Shown: positions 1 through 7,119, counted from the stretch's first letter. The stretch: 7,560 nt of DNA from SLRI01 sp964576715 (GCA_964576715.1 CAZNWE010000128.1:1-7560), one strand, 5' to 3'. The notes: generated by a model from the letters alone, not told the origin. Numbers and translations: made by a program.

Positions 1-696
1 GACGGTGGAGCCGGTGACGAAGCCTTCCTTGTCGCTGGCGAGGAAGAGCACGCAGCGGGCGACCTCGTTGGGCTCGCCGAGGCGGCCGATCGGGATGTGC
101 GGCAGGATGCGCTCGTTGAGGATCTTCTCGTCGACCGCCTTGACCATCTCGGTGCCGATATAGCCCGGGCAGACAGCGTTGACGGTGATGTTGGACCGCG
201 CACCCTCCAGCGCCAGGGCCTTGACCATGCCGATCGCACCGGCCTTGGCGGCCGAGTAGTTGGCCTGGCCGGCCTGGCCTTTCTGGCCGTTCATCGAGCT
301 GATGACGATGACCCGGCCGAACTTGCGCTCGCGCATCTTCGGCCAGAGCGGATGGGTCATGTTGAACAGGCCGGTGAGGTTGGTGGTGATCACCTGGTCC
401 CACTGCTCGTGGCTCATGCGGTGGAACATGGCATCGCGGGTGATGCCGGCATTGTTGACGAGGATGTCGATCGGGCCGACCTCGGCCTCGACCTGCTCGA
501 TGCCCTTGGCACAGGCATCGTAGTCCTCGATGCTCCATTTGTAGACCGGGATGCCGGTCTCTTCCTTGAACTTCGCCGCCGCCTCGTCGTTGCCGGCGTA
601 GTTGGCGGCTACCTTGTAGCCGTGCGTCTGCAACGACTTGCAGATCGCGGCACCGATGCCGCGGGTGCCGCCGGTCACGAGCGCCACGTGCTCCAT
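1..696 (-). CDS. phaB: Acetoacetyl-CoA reductase (PhaB), 3' end cut by window edge
   Basis: This cytoplasmic short-chain dehydrogenase reduces acetoacetyl-CoA to (R)-3-hydroxybutyryl-CoA, normally with NADPH, as the second step of PHB synthesis. The visible 232 residues begin MEHVALVTGGTRGIG, with the Rossmann cofactor motif TGGTRGIG at residues 8-15. NNAG follows at 81-84, and the catalytic set is Asn106, Ser134, Tyr147 and Lys151 (YSAAK). The stretches AGITRDAMFHRMS and MNGQKGQAGQANYSAAKAG are typical of PhaB rather than FabG. The frame is open to base 1 and ends in GFVTGSTV, so about ten C-terminal residues of a roughly 242-residue protein are missing. I chose the ATG at 696 because GGGAGG at 708-703 lies six bases before it; the in-frame ATG at 702 touches that sequence and is too close. 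The gene follows phaA after 129 bases on the same strand. The remaining doubt is a FabG-type paralogue, which the phaA neighbour makes unlikely. Confidence 0.95.
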   Translation of the reverse strand, partial: MEHVALVTGGTRGIGAAICKSLQTHGYKVAANYAGNDEAAAKFKEETGIPVYKWSIEDYDACAKGIEQVEAEVGPIDILVNNAGITRDAMFHRMSHEQWDQVITTNLTGLFNMTHPLWPKMRERKFGRVIVISSMNGQKGQAGQANYSAAKAGAIGMVKALALEGARSNITVNAVCPGYIGTEMVKAVDEKILNERILPHIPIGRLGEPNEVARCVLFLASDKEGFVTGSTV

Positions 697-702
697 CGTC
701 AT

Positions 703-708
703 CCTCCC
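703..708 (-). promoter_or_regulatory. Shine-Dalgarno sequence that decides the phaB start
   Basis: On the minus strand GGGAGG (708 to 703) is followed by ATG ACG ATG. The first ATG (702) has no spacer and the second (696) has six bases, so the second is the likely initiation codon. The two choices differ by only two residues. Confidence 0.6.
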
Positions 709-764
709 TTGAATTGTCGGTCGATACGTCCAGCCCAGAGAACCGAGGCGGACGCGCAAGTCAA

Positions 765-792
765 CCCGGCCGGCGGCGCACCACCGGCCGGG
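765..792 (-). other. Perfect GC-rich hairpin between phaA and phaB
   Basis: CCCGGCCGG (765-773) and CCGGCCGGG (784-792) are exact reverse complements around a 10-base loop. In RNA read leftward from phaA, this forms a stable 9-bp stem about 33 bases after the phaA stop. Only two U residues follow the stem, so it does not look like a strong intrinsic terminator. It may stabilise the phaA message end, attenuate read-through into phaB, or have no role. The structure is seen directly; the function is inference. Confidence 0.4.
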
Positions 793-825
793 CCGGGCTC
801 AGCAGTTCAGTGTTCGCGGCAACGT

Positions 826-1998
826 TCAGCGCTCGAGGCACATGGCGATGCCCATGCCGCCACCGATGCAGAGCGTGGCGAGCCCCTTCTTGGCGTCGCG
901 TTTTTGCATCTCGTGCAGCAGGGTCACCAGGATGCGGGCACCCGAAGCGCCGATCGGGTGGCCGAGTGCGATCGCCCCGCCGTTGACGTTGACCTTGTCG
1001 GTGTCCCAGCCGAGATCGCGGTTGACCGCGAGGGCCTGGGCGGCGAACGCCTCGTTGGCCTCGATCAGGTCGAGGTCGTCGACCGACCAGCCGGCCTTCT
1101 CCAGCGCCTTCCTGGAGGCCGGGATCGGGCCGGTGCCCATGATCGAGGGATCGACGCCGGCCTGCGCCCAGGCCTTGATGTGGGCGAGCGGGGTCAGGCC
1201 ACGCTTCTCGGCCTCTGCGGCCGACATGATGATGACGGCTGCGGCCCCGTCATTGATGCCCGAAGCGTTGCCGGCGGTGACCGAGCCTTCCTTGTTGAAG
1301 GCCGGGCGCAGCTTGGCCAGCTGGTCGTAGGTGCAGCCGAGGCGCGGGAACTCGTCGGTGTCGACGACGATGTCGCCCTTCCTGGTCTTGATCGTCACCG
1401 GCACGATCTCGTCCTTGAACTTGCCGGCGTTGATCGCGGCTTCCGCCTTGTTCTGCGAGCCGACCGCGAACTTGTCCTGGTCCTCGCGGGTGATCTGCCA
1501 TTTCTCGGCGACGTTCTCGGCGGTCTGCCCCATGTGGTAGCCCTGGAAGGCATCGAGCAGACCGTCGCGCAGCATCGAATCCTGCAGCTCGACGCTGCCC
1601 ATCTTCTGGCCGTTGCGCATGTGGGCGAGATGCGGTGCCTGGCTCATGCTCTCCTGGCCGCCGGCGAGGACGATCGTCGAATCACCCTCGTTGATCGACT
1701 GAATGCCCATCGCCACCGACTTGAGGCCCGAGCCGCACAGCATGTTGACCGCATAGGCCGGCACCTCGACCGGCACGCCGGCATTGACCGAGGCCTGGCG
1801 TGTGGGGTTCTGGCCGGCACCGGCGCAGAGGATCTGCCCGAAGATCACGTCCGAGAGCTCGCCCGGCTCGACCTTGGCGCGCTCGAGCACCCCCTGAATC
1901 ACGGTCTTGCCGAGCTCGTGCGCCGGCAGCGATGCCAATCCGCCATTGAAGTTACCAACGGCGGTGCGCGCTGCCGCCACGATGACGATATCGGTCAT
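826..1998 (-). CDS. phaA: Acetyl-CoA acetyltransferase (beta-ketothiolase, PhaA)
   Basis: This enzyme condenses two acetyl-CoA to acetoacetyl-CoA, the first step of PHB synthesis, and can run in reverse. It is a 390-residue cytoplasmic protein, the usual length for biosynthetic thiolases, which act as tetramers. The start MTDIVIVAAARTAVGNFNGG is typical of the family. The nucleophile Cys88 lies in NMLCGSGLKS, His347 in GHPIGASGA, and the second catalytic cysteine, Cys377, in CIGGGMG. The frame is open for 33 more residues, to an ATG at 2097. I chose the ATG at 1998 because family similarity begins there and the purine-rich AGAGGGGGA (2013-2005) precedes it at about seven bases. phaB follows on the same strand, so the two are probably co-transcribed. 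A degradative thiolase (AtoB/FadA type) is the alternative, but the phaB neighbour favours the PHB role. Confidence 0.97.
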   Translation of the reverse strand: MTDIVIVAAARTAVGNFNGGLASLPAHELGKTVIQGVLERAKVEPGELSDVIFGQILCAGAGQNPTRQASVNAGVPVEVPAYAVNMLCGSGLKSVAMGIQSINEGDSTIVLAGGQESMSQAPHLAHMRNGQKMGSVELQDSMLRDGLLDAFQGYHMGQTAENVAEKWQITREDQDKFAVGSQNKAEAAINAGKFKDEIVPVTIKTRKGDIVVDTDEFPRLGCTYDQLAKLRPAFNKEGSVTAGNASGINDGAAAVIIMSAAEAEKRGLTPLAHIKAWAQAGVDPSIMGTGPIPASRKALEKAGWSVDDLDLIEANEAFAAQALAVNRDLGWDTDKVNVNGGAIALGHPIGASGARILVTLLHEMQKRDAKKGLATLCIGGGMGIAMCLER

Positions 1999-2160
1999 GA
2001 GAGATCCCCCTCTGTTGTTGTCTGCCCAAGCAACGACCAACCCTCGCGGCCGACCCGAACGCCACCCGCCAAACGCTGCTGGCTTCAGTCTATACACAAC
2101 CCGCCCGGCCTCGGCGACCCTCGTCGACGGCTTGCAACCTTTCGCCGCAATGCTCGCCCC
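1999..2160 (-). promoter_or_regulatory. Gap upstream of phaA, probable promoter region
   Basis: This 162-base gap separates the transporter gene from phaA on the same strand and is the natural place for a phaAB promoter. A -10-like TATAGA is readable on the minus strand at 2094-2089, but no good -35 box sits 16-18 bases before it. Farther upstream, the palindrome TTGCAA (2132-2137) and a second TTGC (minus strand, 2150-2147) lie close together and could form an operator. I saw no CTGC-N3/4-GCAG site of the Paracoccus PhaR type. No U-tailed terminator hairpin was found after the transporter gene, so read-through is also possible. All of this is weak. Confidence 0.3.
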
Positions 2161-3111
2161 TTACGCGCTTTTCCTGCCCTCGAGCAACCAAGGATAGAAG
2201 CATCGCTGGGCGATCGGCAAGAGATAGATCGGGAACTGCACCGCCGCGACAAAGACCAGCATGGTTGTCGGTGCGGCATCGAGCGTCGACGCCAAGACCA
2301 GGCCCACGTTGTTGTTGCCGGCGACAAGTCCAGCGGTGAGCGCCGTCCGCCGCGCGACGAAGGGCCAGAGCGCGGCCGCGGTCAGCAGTTGCAGGCCGAG
2401 GTTCAAGGCGAAGGCCGCGATCACGATCCCGGCAACGAAGCCAGGCCGGGCGATGGCGGTCGGGGTGAAGCCGTCCATGACACCGATCGCGAAGACGCCG
2501 AAGCCGAGCACGGCGAGCCCGTCCAGGACGGGGGCCGAGCGCTGCAGCAGGGCCGGACCGAGCAGACGACGCAGGGCCAGCGCCAGCGCCGCCGAGCCGA
2601 GCACCAGCAGGCCCAGCCGCAGCGCCATGGCTCCGGCCGGCAGCTCGATGGCGAGCCCGGCGAGCCACAGGGCGATCGGCGGCACGGTGAGCGGGACCAG
2701 GGCGGTCGCCGGCACCACGACGAGCAGCGCCAGCGCCACGTCGAGCCCGAGCAGCATCGCCAAGGCCGCCGATGCCATCAACGGCGCGCAGGCCGCGGTG
2801 GTCACCAGGAGTGCCGCCACCGCAGGCTCCAGCGGCAATGGCCGCAGAACGAGCGCCATGAGCAATGGCGAGCCGACCAGCGACCAGACGACGAGGCCGA
2901 CGATCAGCCAAGGCTGCCGCGCCTGCCGAAGCAACGCCGCCATGTCGAGCTTCAATAGGGCCACGACGAACGGCAGCAGGATGGCCGGCAACAACAGCGG
3001 CGCCAGCAGGCTCGCCAAGGGCGGCAGGACGACGCCGGCGAAGACCGCAACGAAGAAGAACGGGCTGGCGTGGCGGCCGATCCAGGCGAGCCCGGCCGCC
3101 AGCTTGCTCAC
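2161..3111 (-). CDS. BASS-family (bile acid:sodium symporter-like) inner-membrane transporter
   Basis: This 316-residue, very hydrophobic protein has about ten membrane spans, near residues 16-30, 35-53, 68-89, 97-120, 125-150, 160-180, 197-215, 225-250, 257-277 and 283-302. Two regions match the unwound crossover segments of the BASS fold. These are CAPLMASAALAMLLGLDVAL (108-127), followed by a proline-rich helix, and the polar GNNNVGLVLA (265-274), where the family has its conserved sodium-site asparagine or glutamine. BASS proteins usually couple sodium entry to uptake of organic anions; some relatives export. The substrate cannot be read from sequence, and bile acids are unlikely. The start is GTG at 3111, with GGAG (3120-3117) five bases upstream; the nearby ATG at 3122 reads into a stop after four codons. 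The gene begins 16 bases after the cyclase stop, so the two are almost certainly one operon. Confidence 0.82.
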   Translation of the reverse strand: MSKLAAGLAWIGRHASPFFFVAVFAGVVLPPLASLLAPLLLPAILLPFVVALLKLDMAALLRQARQPWLIVGLVVWSLVGSPLLMALVLRPLPLEPAVAALLVTTAACAPLMASAALAMLLGLDVALALLVVVPATALVPLTVPPIALWLAGLAIELPAGAMALRLGLLVLGSAALALALRRLLGPALLQRSAPVLDGLAVLGFGVFAIGVMDGFTPTAIARPGFVAGIVIAAFALNLGLQLLTAAALWPFVARRTALTAGLVAGNNNVGLVLASTLDAAPTTMLVFVAAVQFPIYLLPIAQRCFYPWLLEGRKSA

Positions 3112-3127
3112 TGCCGCTCCATCGGGC

Positions 3128-4999
3128 TCAGCCAGCGTCGACTGCGTGCTCGATCGCGGGCGCCGCGGGTGCCGGTGCGTCGAGCACCTCGACCAGCTCG
3201 ACCAAGCCGTGGCGCCCGCGCACGTGGTGCTCGCCCAAGCGCCGCACCCCGGGTCTCGCCCGCGGGGCGATCCGCTCGATGCAGGTCAGCGTCGTCACGA
3301 TCACCGTCTCGTGATCGGGGGCCGCCACGTGGCCCATCTCGAGCAGCCGCTGGGCGACGTTCACGGCATCGCCGATCACCGTGTAGTTGGTGCGAGTCGG
3401 TGCCCCGAGATCACCGACCAGGATCTCGCCGGTGGCGATCCCGACCCGGAGCCGGAGCGGCGTGGCCGCCGAGGCGTTGCGGGCGCGGACCGCGGCGGCC
3501 ATGCCGAGCGCCGCCTCGACTGCGCGTCCGGGATGATCGGCCAGCGGCTCGGGGGCTCCCCAAAAGGCCAAGAGCCCGTCGCCCATGTACTTGTCGATCA
3601 CCCCGCCCGTGGCGCGAATGCAGGACTCGAGATCGGCGAAGTGCTGGTTGAGCAGGGCGCCCGCCGCCTCGGGGTCGAGCTGCTCGGCGAGCGTGGTGAA
3701 GCCCGAGATGTCGGTGAACATGATGGTCATCGGCCGCCGCCGCGGCCGGCCGATGTCGCGTTCGGGATGCCGCAGGACATAGTCGACGAGATCGCGCGGC
3801 AGGTAGCGGACGAAGCAGCGAAGCGCCGTCACCATGGTGTTGAGCGAGCGCTGCGCGTCATCGAGCTCGCGAACCCACGAGCCGGCGAGCGGGTGGACGT
3901 TGTCGAGCCGCAGGGTACCCACGGCCTGGGCGGTGGCGGCGATCTGCGTGGCCGGCCGGGCGAGCTTGCGGGCGAGCAGCGCCGCACCGGCGAGGCTCAC
4001 GAGCAAGAGGACGACCGCGAGCAGCGTCGCCCGGTTGAGCTCTTGCCACTCGCGGCCGATGTCGCCGGAGCGGAAATAGCCACCGATGATCCAGGGTGTG
4101 TCGCGATTCTCGTCGATTGCCTCGTAGAGATAGACGTAGTTGTGCTCGACACCCTCGAACCAGTGCGCATCGATCGGCAGCCCTTCGATCCGCCGGCGCT
4201 GCCAGCCCTCCGCCCAGATCCCGACCAGCGCGTCGTTGCCCAGTTCGGCCGGGCCCGGCAGTGGGCTATCCGCTGACAAGAGTGCCGCAGCGCCGACCAG
4301 CTGCTGGTGTGCCAGAACCCTGTCGCGACCAAAAAGAATGAAGCTGCCGATCTCGCCCGGCGTCTCGATCGAGGCGATGAAGGCGGAGAGATCGACGACA
4401 GTGGTCGTCGCGACGATGGTCCCGAACTCGCCGGTCGGCAACTGCACGGGATGCGAATACGCGACGAGCGTCGTTCCGGCCGTGGCACTGTAGAGCGGGG
4501 CACCCCAGTGCGGTGCCGGGTTCGCCATGTCGCGCATCCGCTCGACCGCCGCGGCCGCGGCCGGATCGCTGCGCCACGCCGTCCGCTCGAAGCCGATGCC
4601 CTCGTCAGCCTCGCGGAAGGCGGCGAGCAGCCGGCCGTCGGCGTCGACGTAGGCGGCCGCATTGATCTGCGGCGCCGCGGCGAGCGCGTAGCCGAGTGCA
4701 GCGGTCAGCGTCGGCTCGTTCGCGGGGTCGATGTCGCCGCGCTCGATGCTGCGGGCCAGGCTCGCGGCGAGCGCCTCGGCCGGCTCGAGGAACTGATCCG
4801 TGCGGGCGCGCACCAGCGTCATGACCAGCTGCGCCTTGTCGCCGAGGAGCCGTGTCGTGTTCTCGCGTGCCGTGCCGAGCGTCAGCCAGATCATCAGGCC
4901 CATGGCGACCAGCATCACCACCCCGATAGCCGCCGCGAGAAACAGGCTGAGCGGGACACGGTGGCGGCGCAAAGCTGGCTGGGTCGGCATCTCACGCAT
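3128..4999 (-). CDS. Membrane-bound class III adenylate cyclase with periplasmic Cache-like sensor and HAMP-like linker
   Basis: The 623-residue protein should make cAMP from ATP at the inner membrane in response to an external signal. A short basic N-terminus leads into a first span (about 17-40). A periplasmic domain (about 45-320) resembles a double Cache fold, including the stretch AAAYVDADGRLLAAF (114-128). A second span (324-343) leads to a HAMP-like segment (344-395) and the FVRYLPRDLVDYVL linker common in this cyclase group. The catalytic domain (about 420-608) keeps both metal-binding aspartates, Asp430 (FTDISGF) and Asp474 (YMGDGLLAFWG). It also has base-selecting Lys470 and Thr540, and the transition-state residues Asn547 and Arg551 (DAVNVAQRL). 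The Lys/Thr pair fits class IIIb adenylate rather than guanylate cyclases. ATG 4999 is used here; ATG 4990 (residue 4) is equally possible, since neither has a clear Shine-Dalgarno. The transporter gene follows 16 bases downstream; purB is divergent. Confidence 0.93.
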   Translation of the reverse strand: MREMPTQPALRRHRVPLSLFLAAAIGVVMLVAMGLMIWLTLGTARENTTRLLGDKAQLVMTLVRARTDQFLEPAEALAASLARSIERGDIDPANEPTLTAALGYALAAAPQINAAAYVDADGRLLAAFREADEGIGFERTAWRSDPAAAAAVERMRDMANPAPHWGAPLYSATAGTTLVAYSHPVQLPTGEFGTIVATTTVVDLSAFIASIETPGEIGSFILFGRDRVLAHQQLVGAAALLSADSPLPGPAELGNDALVGIWAEGWQRRRIEGLPIDAHWFEGVEHNYVYLYEAIDENRDTPWIIGGYFRSGDIGREWQELNRATLLAVVLLLVSLAGAALLARKLARPATQIAATAQAVGTLRLDNVHPLAGSWVRELDDAQRSLNTMVTALRCFVRYLPRDLVDYVLRHPERDIGRPRRRPMTIMFTDISGFTTLAEQLDPEAAGALLNQHFADLESCIRATGGVIDKYMGDGLLAFWGAPEPLADHPGRAVEAALGMAAAVRARNASAATPLRLRVGIATGEILVGDLGAPTRTNYTVIGDAVNVAQRLLEMGHVAAPDHETVIVTTLTCIERIAPRARPGVRRLGEHHVRGRHGLVELVEVLDAPAPAAPAIEHAVDAG

Positions 5000-5007
5000 G
5001 ATCGGGA

Positions 5008-5037
5008 ATGCTAGCGCCGCTTTGCCACGCGGGCCAA
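5008..5037 (-). promoter_or_regulatory. Weak sigma-70-like promoter candidate for the cyclase-transporter operon
   Basis: On the minus strand TTGGCC (5037-5032) and TAGCAT (5013-5008) are separated by 18 bases; each matches the sigma-70 consensus at four of six positions. Transcription would begin near 5001, almost at the ATG at 4999. That would make the message nearly leaderless, or leave about ten bases if translation starts at 4990. Chance matches of this quality are common. Confidence 0.2.
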
Positions 5038-5076
5038 GCGGGAACGTCGGCGCTGCCGGAGGCCGCGCTTCCGGTG

Positions 5077-5092
5077 TGGCCCGGGCACTGCT
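5077..5092 (+). promoter_or_regulatory. Sigma-54-like -24/-12 element facing purB
   Basis: TGGCCCGGGCACTGCT fits the sigma-54 consensus TGGCACG-N4-TTGCW at 10 of 12 defined positions. The invariant GG (5078-5079) and GC (5090-5091) are ten bases apart, as required. Transcription would start near 5103, about 34 bases before the purB ATG. GC-rich DNA yields such matches by chance, and purB is not a usual RpoN target, so this is a candidate only. No enhancer-binding-protein site could be recognised. Confidence 0.3.
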
Positions 5093-5136
5093 AGAGAGCG
5101 GGATCGACAGCCTGATCGGACCCCTGGAGCCGCCCG

Positions 5137-6465
5137 ATGATCTCCCGCTACAGCCGGCCGGCGATGACCGCCGTGTTCGCGCCCGAGCGCAAGCTCGAGC
5201 TCTGGCTCGAGGTCGAGCTTTGCGTCGCCGAGGCGATGGCCGAGCTCGGGCAGATCGACCCGGCCGCGGCGGCGAGGCTTCGGGCCGAGACCGCAGCGGC
5301 GAAGGATCGGCTGATCGACCCCGAGGCGGTGGACGCCATCGAGGCCACGACCCGCCACGACGTCATCGCCTTCCTGACCCACGTCGAGCGGGTCTGCGGC
5401 CCCGAGGCGCGGCTCCTGCATCTCGGCATGACCTCCTCCGACTTGCTCGACACCACCTTGGCGCTGCAGCTCAAGGAGGCCGGGCGGCTGATCCTGGCCG
5501 GCCTCGACGCTCTCCTCGCCGTGCTTGCCCGGCGGGCGCGGCAGCATACCCACGACATCTGCATCGGCCGCAGCCATGGTATTCATGCCGAGCCGACCAC
5601 CATGGGCGTCAAGCTCGCCGGCTTTCATGCCGAGTTCGCGCGGCAAAGGCAGCGCTTCGCCACTGCCCGCGAGGCGGTCGCCACCTGTGCGGTCTCCGGT
5701 GCGGTCGGCACCTTCGCCAATATCGACCCCAGGGTCGAAGCATGGGTCGCCGAGCGCCTCGGCCTGCGGCCGGAGCCGGTCTCGACCCAGGTGATCCCGC
5801 GCGACCGCCATGCCGCTTTCGCCTGTGCCCTCGCCCAGATCGCCAGCTCGATCGAACGGCTCGCCACCGAGGTCCGCCACCTGCAGCGCAGCGAGGTGCG
5901 CGAGGTCGAGGAATTCTTCCACGCCGGGCAGAAGGGCAGCTCGGCGATGCCGCACAAGCGCAACCCGGTGCTCTCCGAGAACCTGACCGGCCTCGCCCGG
6001 ATGATCCGGGCCGCGGCGATCCCGGCACTCGAGAACGTCGTGCTCTGGCACGAGCGCGACATCGCCCACAGCTCGGTCGAGCGGGTGATGCTGCCCGACA
6101 GCTGCATCCTCGCCGATTTCGCCCTCGATCGCCTGACCACGATGATGGACCGGCTCGTCGTCCATCCCGACCGCATGCGCCGGAACCTCGATGCCACGCA
6201 GGGGCTTTACAACAGCCAGACCGTGTTGCTGGCACTGATCGAGGCCGGCATGGCACGGCAGGCGGCCTATGAGCTGGTCCAGCGAAGTGCGATGCGCGCC
6301 TGGGAGGAGGAACGGCCGCTCTTGGCGCTGCTCGCGAGCGAGCCCGAGGTCACCCGGCGGCTGCCGGCCGAGCAGCTGCGAGGCCTGTTCGACCCGGCCC
6401 GCCACACCCGGCATGCGCCGGCCATCGTCGAGCGCGGCCTGGCCCTGCCCTTGACCGGCTCTTGA
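5137..6465 (+). CDS. purB: Adenylosuccinate lyase
   Basis: PurB catalyses two fumarate-releasing steps: SAICAR to AICAR in de novo purine synthesis, and adenylosuccinate to AMP. It is a cytoplasmic homotetramer of the fumarase/aspartase superfamily. The 442-residue protein starts MISRYSRPAMTAVF, matching the short Bacillus-type PurB throughout. Visible active-site elements are His74 (TRHDVIAF), the TSSDLLDT block (99-106), His147 (GRSHGIHAEPTT), and the mobile signature loop KGSSAMPHKRNP (266-277) with the catalytic serine at 268 or 269. WHERDIAHSSVER (304-316) is also conserved. GGAG at 5126-5129 lies seven bases before the ATG and supports this start. It is divergent from the cyclase gene, and an exported-protein gene follows after 42 bases. 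No other purine gene is in view, so its regulation cannot be judged beyond the upstream element. Confidence 0.97.
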   Translation: MISRYSRPAMTAVFAPERKLELWLEVELCVAEAMAELGQIDPAAAARLRAETAAAKDRLIDPEAVDAIEATTRHDVIAFLTHVERVCGPEARLLHLGMTSSDLLDTTLALQLKEAGRLILAGLDALLAVLARRARQHTHDICIGRSHGIHAEPTTMGVKLAGFHAEFARQRQRFATAREAVATCAVSGAVGTFANIDPRVEAWVAERLGLRPEPVSTQVIPRDRHAAFACALAQIASSIERLATEVRHLQRSEVREVEEFFHAGQKGSSAMPHKRNPVLSENLTGLARMIRAAAIPALENVVLWHERDIAHSSVERVMLPDSCILADFALDRLTTMMDRLVVHPDRMRRNLDATQGLYNSQTVLLALIEAGMARQAAYELVQRSAMRAWEEERPLLALLASEPEVTRRLPAEQLRGLFDPARHTRHAPAIVERGLALPLTGS

Positions 6466-6507
6466 CCCTTGGCTGCGAGACTGCCGGTCATGCCCCTGGA
6501 GTTGCCG

Positions 6508-7119
6508 ATGCGTGCCGGTCTTCCGCTCTTCTGCCTCGCCGGCCTCGCGTGCCTCGCGTGCCTCGCCATCGGCGAAGCACGCGCCGGGATGCTGGTCGAG
6601 GCCCGCTTCAACGGCAACCAGCTTCGCGTCGAGACCGGCACCGACCGCAATCTCGTCCTGATCGACGTGGCCGGCACCCGGCATCTGGTCGATGTCCGGC
6701 GCCAGCACGTCTACCGCATGGACGGCGGGCCGGCCGGGCCGATCCAGCCGGCACTGATCGACGACGCGGTACGGCAGCTGCCCTACGCGCTGCAGCAATG
6801 GAGCGCCGGCCCGCAGGTCGCCGGCCACGCCTCGACCTACCACGTGCTGCAGGTCGGCGAGGCGATCTGCGGCGAGGTGCTGGCCTCGGCCTGGATGACC
6901 CCGTTCATCGAGCCGATCACCCGCTCGCTCGAGCTGCTGCAGCGGATCGAGCCGGCACTGCGCCCGGTCGAGCGCGACGGCTGCGGCGCCATCCCGTTCG
7001 CCGTCTACGCCCGCAACGGCTGGCCCCTGATGGCCGGCTGGGTCGACGAGGCGACGTTCCTGACGCAGACGGTCCGCTTCGACCACTACCCGGACGACGC
7101 CATCTTCCAGCGGCCCTAG
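6508..7119 (+). CDS. Small exported protein of unknown function, LolA/DUF4412-like in pattern
   Basis: I do not firmly recognise this 203-residue protein. It begins with a classical signal peptide: Arg2, a hydrophobic core (residues 5-21), and a likely cleavage after Ala-Arg-Ala at 26. A lipoprotein site is less likely, because none of Cys9, Cys15 or Cys18 has a good lipobox. The mature part opens with alternating strands (FNGNQLRVET, NLVLIDVAG, HLVDVRRQHVYRM) and later has AGHASTYHV, a helix-like stretch (about 131-150) and GWPLMAGWVDE. This order recalls LolA-like or DUF4412 periplasmic proteins that may bind lipid; that is a pattern judgement only. The two mature cysteines, Cys121 and Cys159, could form a disulphide. 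The frame is open from a TTG at 6469, with another ATG at 6490. I chose 6508 because GGAG (6498-6501) lies six bases before it and the signal peptide is then normal. It probably shares a transcript with purB. Confidence 0.75.
   Translation: MRAGLPLFCLAGLACLACLAIGEARAGMLVEARFNGNQLRVETGTDRNLVLIDVAGTRHLVDVRRQHVYRMDGGPAGPIQPALIDDAVRQLPYALQQWSAGPQVAGHASTYHVLQVGEAICGEVLASAWMTPFIEPITRSLELLQRIEPALRPVERDGCGAIPFAVYARNGWPLMAGWVDEATFLTQTVRFDHYPDDAIFQRP
6533..6568 (+). repeat. Four tandem 9-bp repeats inside the signal-peptide coding region
   Basis: Four consecutive units, gcctcgccg, gcctcgcgt, gcctcgcgt and gcctcgcca, differ only in the last two bases. In frame they encode the Cys/Gly-Leu-Ala tripeptides of residues 9-20, the hydrophobic core of the signal peptide. 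Gain or loss of a unit would keep the frame and change the core length by three residues. The repeat is seen directly; any variability is inference. Confidence 0.7.

Noticed and set aside
1999..2097. A 33-residue N-terminal extension of PhaA from an ATG at 2097.
   Set aside because: Thiolases begin at MTDIVIVAAARTAVG. The ATG at 1998 has a purine-rich ribosome site, and the extension has no family similarity.
97..2958. A 953-codon open frame on the plus strand, antisense to phaB, phaA and the transporter gene.
   Set aside because: It spans three recognisable minus-strand genes and their gaps. Its product is low-complexity, rich in Arg, Asp, Gly and His, and resembles no family. GC-rich genes leave antisense frames open by chance.
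2261..4276. A 671-codon plus-strand open frame antisense to the transporter and cyclase genes.
   Set aside because: The opposite strand encodes proteins with intact family motifs, and the product here has none.
5069..5097. A sigma-70 promoter for purB (TTCCGG, 17 bases, TAGAGA).
   Set aside because: Both boxes match the consensus poorly, and the overlapping sigma-54-like element fits its own consensus much better.
6469..6507. Earlier starts of the exported protein (TTG 6469, ATG 6490).
   Set aside because: They would put up to 13 residues before a normal signal peptide, and the only good Shine-Dalgarno spacing belongs to the ATG at 6508.
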